Assembly (NCBI GenBank): GCA_016214905.1
Contig: JACRMQ010000007.1
Span: 62,001-126,000 of the forward strand
Direction of reading: 5' to 3'
Source of the DNA: Ignavibacteriales bacterium
GTDB lineage: Bacteria; Bacteroidota; Ignavibacteria; UBA10030; SZUA-254
DNA: 64,000 bases
In this document: in pieces, positions 1 through 7,700 of the stretch
Numbering within the stretch: the first letter of the stretch is position 1
How the letters are laid out: every line of letters begins with the position of its first letter
Program-made: the position numbers and the translations under genes
Notes under the pieces: generated by a model
Database searches by the model: none
What the model was told of the DNA's origin: nothing
Seen by the model: only the letters and a program-made list of their open reading frames with translations

Positions 1-224
1 TTTACTAAATTACGATGAACTAAAAATGCAGAAAATTTATATGAAATTCAAACATTGGAATTCAAGGAGAATGATTTAAAACACCCCTCCCGCATCCGCT
101 TCAGACTAACTTGAATTTCGAATATCGAATAGACGAATTATAAACTCTAATTTAAACTTTCAATAAAGATTTTACGATTTAACGATTAATTAGGATTGAA
201 CTTTCTCCCTGATTATATTTTATT
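1..224. other. Intergenic region upstream of hrpB with degenerate heptamers
   Basis: No gene is visible in this stretch. From 112 to 139 the sequence falls into four consecutive 7-base units of the form nGAATnn (TGAATTT, CGAATAT, CGAATAG, ACGAATT). Looser AT-rich units, including a TTTACGAT/TTAACGAT pair at 171-186, continue towards the hrpB start. The pattern resembles the clearer heptamer tracts on both sides of the GH13 gene. The hrpB promoter should lie here but no convincing promoter motif was recognised. Confidence 0.5.
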
Positions 225-2687
225 ATGACTCAAGCAAAACCGCTTCCAATAGATGCCGTCATCCCTGAACTTCACGCTGCGTTCAAACGCAAACGCAACA
301 TCGTTCTTTCTGCCGATCCCGGCGCCGGAAAAACAACGCGCGTTCCGCTTGCGCTAATAGACGAACCGTGGCTTAACGGGAAAAAAATTATCATGCTTGA
401 ACCGCGGCGTTTAGCGGCTACGCGCTCGGCATCGTTCATGGCACAACAGATTGGGGAGCGGGTTGGCGAAACAATCGGCTACCGGATACGCGGCGAGACA
501 CGTGTCGGTAAATCGACCCGTATCGAAATTGTAACGGAAGGAATACTAACTCGATTTTTGCAGCACGATCCGTCTTTGGCTGATGCAGGATTGGTAATCT
601 TTGATGAATTCCATGAGCGAAGCATTCACGCCGATCTCGGCTTAGCGCTGACTCTCGATGTTCAGGAAAATCTCCGCAACGACCTTCGCATTCTCGTAAT
701 GTCGGCAACACTCGATGGCGTCGCAATCGGTTCGCTTCTCGGCGATTCTGAAATTGTAAAAAGTGAAGGCAGATCGTTCCCCGTTGAAACAATTTATCTT
801 AAACAACAGCACAACGAATATATCGAACCGCTCGTTGCCGCAACAGTTGCGCGCGCGTTGCGTGAGAACTCGGGAGACATACTTGTTTTTCTTCCGGGTC
901 AGCGCGAGATAAGAAGAGTGGATTCCATTCTCAGAGAAAAAAAACTTCCTGAAGATGCTGAAGTTCACCTCTTGTTTGGAGATGCTTCTCCCGCACTTCA
1001 ACAGAAAGCTCTTGCTGCGGGCGTGAATGGAAAACGTAAAGTCATTCTCTCAACAAGCATTGCTGAAACAAGTCTTACTATAGATGGTGTAAGTGTTGTT
1101 ATAGATTCAGGACTTTCACGCGTACCGAAATTCGATCCGAGACGGGGAATGTCGGGACTTGTAACCTTTCCTGTTTCACAAGCCAGTGCCGATCAACGGC
1201 GTGGGCGCGCCGGCAGACAACAACCCGGTGTTTGCTATCGGTTATGGACCGAACGGCATCATCCGCAGTTGCATAAATTTTCACAACCTGAAATTTTATC
1301 TACCGATCTCGCACCATTAGCATTGGAACTTGCACTCTGGGCCACGCCAAACGGAGAAGGACTTCGATTTCTCGATCCGCCACCGACACCGCATTTAAGT
1401 CAGTCTATTACACTTCTAAAAGAACTTGGTGCGGTCGACTCGAAAGGTGGTAAACTTACAAATCATGGCAAGGCAATGAGCGAACTCGGCATTCATCCTC
1501 GTTTCGCGCACATGCTTATTCGCGGTAAAGAGCTTCGCATTGGCGCACTTGCATGCGATGTCGCCGCACTTCTTGAAGAGCACGACCTTTTACGCGGCGA
1601 TGCCGATGCAGAGATTGATTTACATTCGCGATGGGTCGCACTTCACGGTAAACGCGTTAAAGATTCATTCGCCCGTGACCGCGCCCTAGCACAGTCATCG
1701 CGTTTAATGGATTTGTTAGGTGTTCTCAATAAAAATAAATCCGGAGAAAAACTGGGTGTATTATTGGGACTTGCATATCCTGAACGAATCGCAAAACGCC
1801 GTGAAGAGGAAAGTTTGAAGTATCAATTCGCTGGAGGAACCGGAGGTATTTTACCTAAAGGAAGCACGCTTTCGAAAGAAGAATATCTTGCCGTTGCGGA
1901 TGTTGACGGAGCGGGTAGTGAAGTAAAAATATTTTTAGCCGAACCGATTTCGGAAAAAGAAATTTTTGAGAACTTTGCAGAGCTACTTAACGACGAAGAA
2001 GAAATCCGCTGGGATGATCGGCTAGAGATGGTTATCGCGCGGAGAATGAAGAAGTTGGGCAACATCATCATTTCTGAAACCGCGATCAACACCGACTCCG
2101 ACGCTGTACGTTCCGCAATGATCGATGGAATTCGGAGAATGGGTTTCGATTTGCTGCCATGGACGAATCATGCGACCTCGTTAATGGTAAGAAGTGAATG
2201 GCTCAGGAAACAAAATCTGAATAAATTAGATTTGCCAAATCTTGAAAGAGATCATTTGATGAATACAATTCACGAGTGGTTGCCTCCATACCTTGGGGGA
2301 ATAACAAGGAAATCTCATTTATCTAAACTGGATACAAGTCAGATCATTGATTCATTTTTCTCTTACCAACAGCGGCGTGAACTAGACATTCTGGCGCCGA
2401 CACATATTACGATAAAAAATAATAAGCGAATTGCACTCGAGTATCAAATTGGTTCAACACCCGTTCTAGCAGTGCGGCTTCAGGACATGCTGGGAGAAAA
2501 AACAACGCCAACTGTTTGTGGCGGAAAAGTGAAAGTATTGATACATCTCCTCTCACCCGCCCGCCGCCCGATTGCCATCACTCAAGACCTGCCGAGTTTC
2601 TGGAAGAATGCATATCCCGAAGTGCGCAAGCAGATGCGCGGAAGATATCCGAAGCATAATTGGCCCGAGGATCCGGTGAATGGTTAG
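225..2687 (+). CDS. hrpB: ATP-dependent RNA helicase HrpB
   Basis: This is a DEAH-box (superfamily 2) helicase of 820 residues, close to the length of HrpB in E. coli (about 810). The Walker A motif GAGKTT lies at residues 33-38, the DEFH form of the DEAH box at 127-130, the SAT motif at 160-162, and a QRRGRAGR motif VI follows in the second RecA domain. The C-terminal half carries the helicase-associated and HrpB-specific regions. The family is widespread, but its cellular role is poorly defined; RNA remodelling is the usual assumption. The gene stands alone, with a short repeat tract beginning over its stop codon. Identification is by motif order and overall architecture. Confidence 0.93.
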   Translation: MTQAKPLPIDAVIPELHAAFKRKRNIVLSADPGAGKTTRVPLALIDEPWLNGKKIIMLEPRRLAATRSASFMAQQIGERVGETIGYRIRGETRVGKSTRIEIVTEGILTRFLQHDPSLADAGLVIFDEFHERSIHADLGLALTLDVQENLRNDLRILVMSATLDGVAIGSLLGDSEIVKSEGRSFPVETIYLKQQHNEYIEPLVAATVARALRENSGDILVFLPGQREIRRVDSILREKKLPEDAEVHLLFGDASPALQQKALAAGVNGKRKVILSTSIAETSLTIDGVSVVIDSGLSRVPKFDPRRGMSGLVTFPVSQASADQRRGRAGRQQPGVCYRLWTERHHPQLHKFSQPEILSTDLAPLALELALWATPNGEGLRFLDPPPTPHLSQSITLLKELGAVDSKGGKLTNHGKAMSELGIHPRFAHMLIRGKELRIGALACDVAALLEEHDLLRGDADAEIDLHSRWVALHGKRVKDSFARDRALAQSSRLMDLLGVLNKNKSGEKLGVLLGLAYPERIAKRREEESLKYQFAGGTGGILPKGSTLSKEEYLAVADVDGAGSEVKIFLAEPISEKEIFENFAELLNDEEEIRWDDRLEMVIARRMKKLGNIIISETAINTDSDAVRSAMIDGIRRMGFDLLPWTNHATSLMVRSEWLRKQNLNKLDLPNLERDHLMNTIHEWLPPYLGGITRKSHLSKLDTSQIIDSFFSYQQRRELDILAPTHITIKNNKRIALEYQIGSTPVLAVRLQDMLGEKTTPTVCGGKVKVLIHLLSPARRPIAITQDLPSFWKNAYPEVRKQMRGRYPKHNWPEDPVNG

Positions 2688-2730
2688 TGGTAATTAGTTA
2701 TTAGTTATTGGTGATTTGTGATTAGCGATC
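2682..2730 (+). repeat. Degenerate heptanucleotide tandem tract A
   Basis: Seven contiguous 7-base units fill this span. The consensus is roughly RGTKATT; for example AGTTATT occurs twice in a row at 696-709 of the third kilobase (2696-2709), flanked by GGTAATT, GGTGATT and TGTGATT. The first unit overlaps the hrpB stop codon. The phase is kept throughout although the bases drift, which argues for a repeat under slippage rather than chance AT-richness. Confidence 0.7.
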
Positions 2731-2986
2731 CGGAAAAAGTGATCTGCTATAGACACTCTAAATATTCACAGCAGTTGGTTCAGCCAAATGAATAATGCAA
2801 TCCTTTCTGTATTTGCGCAGTTCATTTTTTGTTTACTCACATACTCAACTACTCAACAACTCACATACCTTCCCACTTCTTGCATCTCACCTCCTTTCTA
2901 TGTAATTTTAAATTGAAATAATCGAAATTAGTGAATTGCCATTTTAATTTTCAATTATATCTACAATATCGAACGAACAATATATC
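2688..2986. other. Intergenic region before the GH13 gene
   Basis: This 299-base gap holds no gene. It contains the heptamer tract beginning at 2682, an octamer tract at 2835-2866, and AT-rich sequence with ATCGAAC-like words at 2967-2977 shortly before the GH13 start. No clear Shine-Dalgarno sequence precedes the ATG at 2987, which is common in Bacteroidota. Confidence 0.5.
2835..2866 (-). repeat. Octanucleotide tandem tract
   Basis: Four contiguous 8-base units are seen on the + strand: ACTCACAT, ACTCAACT, ACTCAACA, ACTCACAT. Read on the minus strand they are GT(T/G)GAGT-like words, close to the GGTGAGT heptamers found downstream at 5099-5175. This looks like the same repeat family with a unit one base longer. 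Confidence 0.65.
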
Positions 2987-5098
2987 ATGTCTATTAAAAC
3001 ATTTCTTTTCATATTTCTTATGTCAGCAATAGAAACTATATCAGGTTCCGGGCAAATGTCGGATATGAGCCGGGCAGAGAGAGAAAAATTTTTCGGATCA
3101 CTCTATTCAAAAAAAGAATTAGGATGCATCGTTAAAAAAGACGGAACAACATTCCGGCTCTTCGCGCCACGCGCATCTCAGGTGTGGGTGATAATTTATG
3201 AAAATTACGACGACGAAAAAGGTCAGGAAATTAAAATGGTGCGCGATTCAACGGGTGTGTGGGAATATTATTCGTTCGGCAGATTATACGGAAAACTGTA
3301 CAACTACCGCATCGATGGGCCAAAAGGGAACGGAGAAAAATTTGATTCGCTCGTAACTGTCGGAGATCCATACTCTAAAGCTGTTGTAACTAAGAACAAC
3401 TATCATCATCAGGCAAAGACAATAATTCTCGATACAAAATATAATTGGGAAGGCGACACTTTTATTGTTCCGAAAAATCATAACGAGTTGATTATTTACG
3501 AGGCACATCTGCGCGATCTTACCGCACATCGCTCGTCCGGTATCGATTCGCGCGGAACATTTTTAGGATTGACAGAAAAAGGAAAAACAGGCGGCTTATC
3601 TTATCTGAAGGAATTGGGTGTGAATGCGGTAGAGTTTCTGCCTTTACAAAAGTTCGGAAATATCGAGATACCTTATCGCGACAGCACTGTATTAGAAGAT
3701 GGCGGCGAGTTCAATACATGGAATCCATACTCGCGAAACCACTGGGGGTATATGACGAGTTACTTCTTCGCGCCCGAAAATTATTACGCTTCAGACGGTA
3801 CCATGACGAAAGAAGAATATAACGGAGTAGGCGGCAGAGCGGTTAATGAGATGAAAGATATGATAAAAGCGCTGCACCGCGAAGGAATTGCGGTTATAAT
3901 GGATGTTGTTTACAACCACGTTTCGCAGTACGATTACAATCCTTTCAAGTACATAGATAAGTTTTATTACTTCCATACCGACTCGAACGGAAATTTTTTA
4001 AAAACATCCGGATGCGGAAATGATTTTTACACGTCGCGACCGATGGCGCGGCGACTCATTATTGAAAGTGTAAAGCACTGGATGCAGGAATACCATATCG
4101 ACGGTTTTCGTTTCGATCTCGCAACCATGATAGATTGGGAAACCTGTAAGCAAATCGCCGAAGAAGCGAAGAAAATTAATCCGAATGTAATTTTAATCGC
4201 CGAGGCGTGGGGCGGCGGTAAATACGATCCGCCGGGATTCAGCGATATCGGCTGGGTATCGTGGAACGATCGTTTCCGCAACGGTGTGAAAGGACAAAAT
4301 CCGTACAACGATGCCGGATTCATTTTCGGAAGGTTTCAGGATAAAAATTCCAAGCAATCGGTTATGAGTTTTGTTAACGGAACGCTGCGCGAGGACGGCG
4401 GAATGTATCTTCAAAAAGAACACAGCGTTAATTACCTCGAGTCGCATGATGATAATACGATGGGTGATTTTATTCGCATTGCAACCGGCACCGCGACCGA
4501 AACGACACGTGTTTCAAATCTCGATAAACATGTTAAGTTAACGCCGGTGCAATTAGCGCTCAATAAACTTGCTGCAATGTTCCTGCTAACATCTCAAGGA
4601 CCGACGATGATTCACGAGGGACAGGAATACGCGCGAAGCAAAGTCATTGCACCATCCGGTTCACCCGATCCGCGAATTGGAATGATTGACCGCAACAGTT
4701 ACGATAAAGACAACGAAACAAATTATCTGAATTATCACCATCGCGATTTAAACCGTGAGTTGTTCGATTATTATCAGGGATTGATTGAACTACGGAAACA
4801 ATATCCAATTTTCAGTAGCGCACCTAAAGGAGCGGTTGAATTTTTAAAAAACGATTTTGAGTTTGTGATCGCATTCAAACTCGATTCGAAAAAAGCCGGT
4901 AAGTTTGCGGGCAAAACCGATTTCATAGTAATACTAAACGGAAGTTCCGCAACGGAGACAGTAAATATTCCAAAAGGAAAATGGTCGGTAATAGCAAACG
5001 ATAAAAAGATTTCTCTCAAGAAACCGCTTGCCACAGTATTGAAGAGTGTAACTTTGCCTGCCACATGCGGAATGATACTTATGCAAACTGGAAAATAA
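2987..5098 (+). CDS. Exported GH13 alpha-amylase-family enzyme (isoamylase/pullulanase-like)
   Basis: This 703-residue protein begins with a hydrophobic signal segment (residues 4-20). A CBM48-type N-terminal domain follows (about 45-125, TTFRLFAPRA...WEYY), then a GH13 barrel. The four conserved regions are visible: DVVYNH at 306-311, GFRFD with nucleophile D377, AEAWG with acid/base E406, and ESHDD with stabiliser D488. The CBM48 plus GH13 order fits debranching or branching-type enzymes acting on alpha-1,6 linkages of glycogen or starch. The pullulanase YNWGYDP signature is replaced by NHWGYMTSY, so the exact specificity is open. The signal implies periplasmic or surface action on external polysaccharide. 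It has no T9SS sorting domain and no neighbouring SusC/SusD genes. Confidence 0.85.
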   Translation: MSIKTFLFIFLMSAIETISGSGQMSDMSRAEREKFFGSLYSKKELGCIVKKDGTTFRLFAPRASQVWVIIYENYDDEKGQEIKMVRDSTGVWEYYSFGRLYGKLYNYRIDGPKGNGEKFDSLVTVGDPYSKAVVTKNNYHHQAKTIILDTKYNWEGDTFIVPKNHNELIIYEAHLRDLTAHRSSGIDSRGTFLGLTEKGKTGGLSYLKELGVNAVEFLPLQKFGNIEIPYRDSTVLEDGGEFNTWNPYSRNHWGYMTSYFFAPENYYASDGTMTKEEYNGVGGRAVNEMKDMIKALHREGIAVIMDVVYNHVSQYDYNPFKYIDKFYYFHTDSNGNFLKTSGCGNDFYTSRPMARRLIIESVKHWMQEYHIDGFRFDLATMIDWETCKQIAEEAKKINPNVILIAEAWGGGKYDPPGFSDIGWVSWNDRFRNGVKGQNPYNDAGFIFGRFQDKNSKQSVMSFVNGTLREDGGMYLQKEHSVNYLESHDDNTMGDFIRIATGTATETTRVSNLDKHVKLTPVQLALNKLAAMFLLTSQGPTMIHEGQEYARSKVIAPSGSPDPRIGMIDRNSYDKDNETNYLNYHHRDLNRELFDYYQGLIELRKQYPIFSSAPKGAVEFLKNDFEFVIAFKLDSKKAGKFAGKTDFIVILNGSSATETVNIPKGKWSVIANDKKISLKKPLATVLKSVTLPATCGMILMQTGK

Positions 5099-5175
5099 AT
5101 TAGCCAATATCGAACATCGAACGACCAACAACTAATAACCACTAACTACTCACCACTCACCAACCGCTACTCACC
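5099..5175 (-). repeat. Degenerate heptanucleotide tandem tract B, opposite orientation
   Basis: Exactly eleven contiguous heptamers (77 bases) fill the space between the GH13 stop and the base before the next start codon. On the minus strand the units run GGTGAGT, AGCGGTT, GGTGAGT, GGTGAGT, then AGTTAGT, GGTTATT, AGTTGTT, GGTCGTT, CGATGTT, CGATATT and GGCTAAT. The RGTKAKT consensus is the same as in the tract at 2682-2730 but on the other strand, so the two tracts flank the GH13 gene as inverted copies. Confidence 0.75.
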
Positions 5176-5176
5176 T

Positions 5177-6571
5177 ATGACGATAGAATTCCTCGGAGCC
5201 GCCCGAACTGTAACAGGTTCAATGCATCTTCTTCACGCCAACGGATCGCGCATCTTATTAGACTGCGGATTATTTCAGGGTAAGCGGACTGAAGCAAATG
5301 AACGTAACAGAAATTTTCCGTTCGATCCCAAATCAATTGATGCGGTAATACTTTCACATGCGCATATCGATCACAGCGGTAATTTACCTAATCTTGTTAA
5401 ACAAGGATTTTCCGGTAAAATTTATTCAACCACCGCGACAAAAGATTTGTGTGAAATCATGTTAGCCGATAGCGGGTATTTGCACGAACGGGATGCGGAG
5501 TTCATAAATAAGAAGCACCGGAAAAAGCACGAGCCGCAAGTTGAGCCGTTGTATACGGTTGAAGATGCAGCAGAGACAATGAAGCTGTTTGCCGGAATTC
5601 CGTATGAAAAAGAATTCGCGGTGTTAAAAAATATCACGGCAAAATTCACCGATGCCGGACATATTCTCGGCTCAGCCTCGATAAAAATTATTGCAACGGA
5701 AAAGGGGATCAAAAAAAATATAGGTTACAGCGGTGATATCGGTAGATGGAGCATGCCGATAATCAGAGATCCGCTTCATATGGGAAATGTTGAAGCGTTA
5801 ATTACAGAAAGCACCTACGGCGGCAAATTGCACGATCCGCCCGACGATATGGAAAAACATCTCATCGCCGATCTTGAACGTACCATTAGTCGCGGAGGGA
5901 AAATTTTAGTACCCGCATTCAGTGTCGGCAGAACTCAAGATTTAGTTTACTCTCTGCATAAATTATTTGACGCAGGAAGATTGCCGCGGATTCCGATATA
6001 TATAGATAGTCCGCTTGCGATTAACGCGACCGAAATTTTCAAGAAACATCCTGAATGTTTCGACGAGGAGACATTCAAACATATAGCAGAGCATCACGAT
6101 CCGTTCGGATTCAAACAACTGCAATATGTCCGTACCGCCGATGAATCGAAACTACTCAACGATAAAAAAGAGCCGTGTATGATAATTGCGGCGTCCGGTA
6201 TGTGCGAAGCGGGACGGATACTTCATCATCTTGCAAACAACATCGAAGACGCTCGCAATACGATTATGATGGTCGGTTATTGCGCCGAGCATACTTTAGG
6301 CAAGCGTTTAGTTGATAAAGAGGAATATGTGAATATTTTCGGTGTGCCGCACAAAAGGAACGCGGAAGTTGTGGTACACAATTCATTCAGTGCTCATGCA
6401 GACAGCAATGAGTTGCTAAAATTTATCGACCGTTTTGATAAAAAGCAGCTTCAAAGAATATTTATCGTACACGGAGAGATTGAGAGATCGAACGATTTGC
6501 AGAAAAGCATTGACAAAATCGGGAAGTACGAGAGTAGTATTCCACTGAGGGGAGAAAATATTCAGATCTAA
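5177..6571 (+). CDS. MBL-fold beta-CASP RNA/DNA-processing nuclease
   Basis: This 464-residue protein has the metallo-beta-lactamase fold with a beta-CASP insert, as in RNA-cleaving CPSF73/YSH1-type enzymes. The zinc-binding motif HAHIDH lies at residues 61-66. The TDAGHILGSAS segment supplies the next metal-ligand motif, SGMCEAGR is the beta-CASP motif, and SFSAHAD and IVHGE complete the set. It is predicted to act as a cytoplasmic zinc-dependent ribonuclease; bacterial members of this length have little specific assignment. Its stop codon overlaps that of the convergent mqnC gene within a four-base CTAA/TTAG sequence. Confidence 0.88.
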   Translation: MTIEFLGAARTVTGSMHLLHANGSRILLDCGLFQGKRTEANERNRNFPFDPKSIDAVILSHAHIDHSGNLPNLVKQGFSGKIYSTTATKDLCEIMLADSGYLHERDAEFINKKHRKKHEPQVEPLYTVEDAAETMKLFAGIPYEKEFAVLKNITAKFTDAGHILGSASIKIIATEKGIKKNIGYSGDIGRWSMPIIRDPLHMGNVEALITESTYGGKLHDPPDDMEKHLIADLERTISRGGKILVPAFSVGRTQDLVYSLHKLFDAGRLPRIPIYIDSPLAINATEIFKKHPECFDEETFKHIAEHHDPFGFKQLQYVRTADESKLLNDKKEPCMIIAASGMCEAGRILHHLANNIEDARNTIMMVGYCAEHTLGKRLVDKEEYVNIFGVPHKRNAEVVVHNSFSAHADSNELLKFIDRFDKKQLQRIFIVHGEIERSNDLQKSIDKIGKYESSIPLRGENIQI

Positions 6572-7671
6572 ACGGCTTCCGCGATTTTATAAGATTTAAT
6601 CTTTTCATACAGTGTTGTTCGTTGAACCGGTGTGAACCCTGAATCGTGAATCAATTGAACTACTTCCCCCACTGTCGTTTTATTCACAAAATTGGCTTCG
6701 GCGTGAACGTTTTCTTCCAATAGTGTTCCGCCAAAATCGTCGGCGCCAAAATGCAACGCAACTTGTCCGATTTTTTTTCCTTCCGAAAACCACGATGCCT
6801 GTATATGATCAAAATTGTCGAGGTAAATACGTGCCAACGCAATCATTTGCAAGTAACGTATCGGCGAGGCAAAATGAGGAATAATCTTTTCCAACGGTGT
6901 ATTTCCCGGCTTAAAACTCCACGGTATGAAAGCTGTGAATCCGTGAAATTCGTCCTGAAGTGAGCGTATTCGTTCGAGGTGCTCGATAATTTCTTCGTCA
7001 TTTTCTAAATGACCGTACATCATCGTTGCTGTTGTTTTATAACCTATCTTGTGTGCTTCTCTCATCACGTTAAGCCAATCTTCAGCGGTACCTTTTTTGT
7101 GACCCATTTTTTTACGCACGCGATCCGATAAAACTTCGGCGCCGCCGCCCGGAATTGTCCTCAATCCGGCATCCCAAAGTTTCTGTAACACATCGGGGAT
7201 AGATAAACCTGAAACCTCAGACATTCCGATTATTTCCGTCGTTGAATAAAAATGTGGATGAATTTCGGGAACTTCTTTTTTTGTCCGCTCGATCATTTCA
7301 ATATAATATTCGAAAGGTATTGCCGGATTCACACCGCCCTGCAGCAATACCGTGGTCACTCCGTTTGCTGCCGCTTTTTTAAAATTCTGAATCATCCGAT
7401 CAACGGTATAGGTGTACTCGCCCGATTCACCCGCGTGGCGATAGAAAGCACAGAACACACAATCAACATTGCAGATATTTGTGTAATTTGGATTAGTATC
7501 GATAACAAAAGTCACTTGCGGTGCGGGATTTTTTCTGAAGCGAATTTCGCTCGCTAATTCTCCCAAATCAAGAAGCTCGTTTTTTTGTAATAGATATAAT
7601 CCTTCTTCGCTCGTTATTCGAACTCCGGATTTCACTTTTTCATACATCAATGAGTAATTCATAATTTTCAT
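6568..7671 (-). CDS. mqnC: Cyclic dehypoxanthinyl futalosine synthase MqnC
   Basis: MqnC is a radical SAM enzyme that cyclises dehypoxanthine futalosine in the futalosine route to menaquinone. The 4Fe-4S-binding CxxxCxxC is at C67, C71 and C74 (CNVDCVFC), followed by the FYRH sequence usual for MqnC. The PGGGAEVLS and FGADDFGG segments are shared by MqnC and MqnE; the DFGG (not DIDG) form and the ICNVDCVFC context favour MqnC. The length of 367 is normal. It is the last gene of the menaquinone operon, 29 bases after the mqnE-mqnA fusion. A second in-frame ATG three codons in is an equally possible start. Confidence 0.93.
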   Translation of the reverse strand: MKIMNYSLMYEKVKSGVRITSEEGLYLLQKNELLDLGELASEIRFRKNPAPQVTFVIDTNPNYTNICNVDCVFCAFYRHAGESGEYTYTVDRMIQNFKKAAANGVTTVLLQGGVNPAIPFEYYIEMIERTKKEVPEIHPHFYSTTEIIGMSEVSGLSIPDVLQKLWDAGLRTIPGGGAEVLSDRVRKKMGHKKGTAEDWLNVMREAHKIGYKTTATMMYGHLENDEEIIEHLERIRSLQDEFHGFTAFIPWSFKPGNTPLEKIIPHFASPIRYLQMIALARIYLDNFDHIQASWFSEGKKIGQVALHFGADDFGGTLLEENVHAEANFVNKTTVGEVVQLIHDSGFTPVQRTTLYEKIKSYKIAEAV

Positions 7672-7700
7672 AATAGAGGTACTGAGATCATCCGGAGTGT

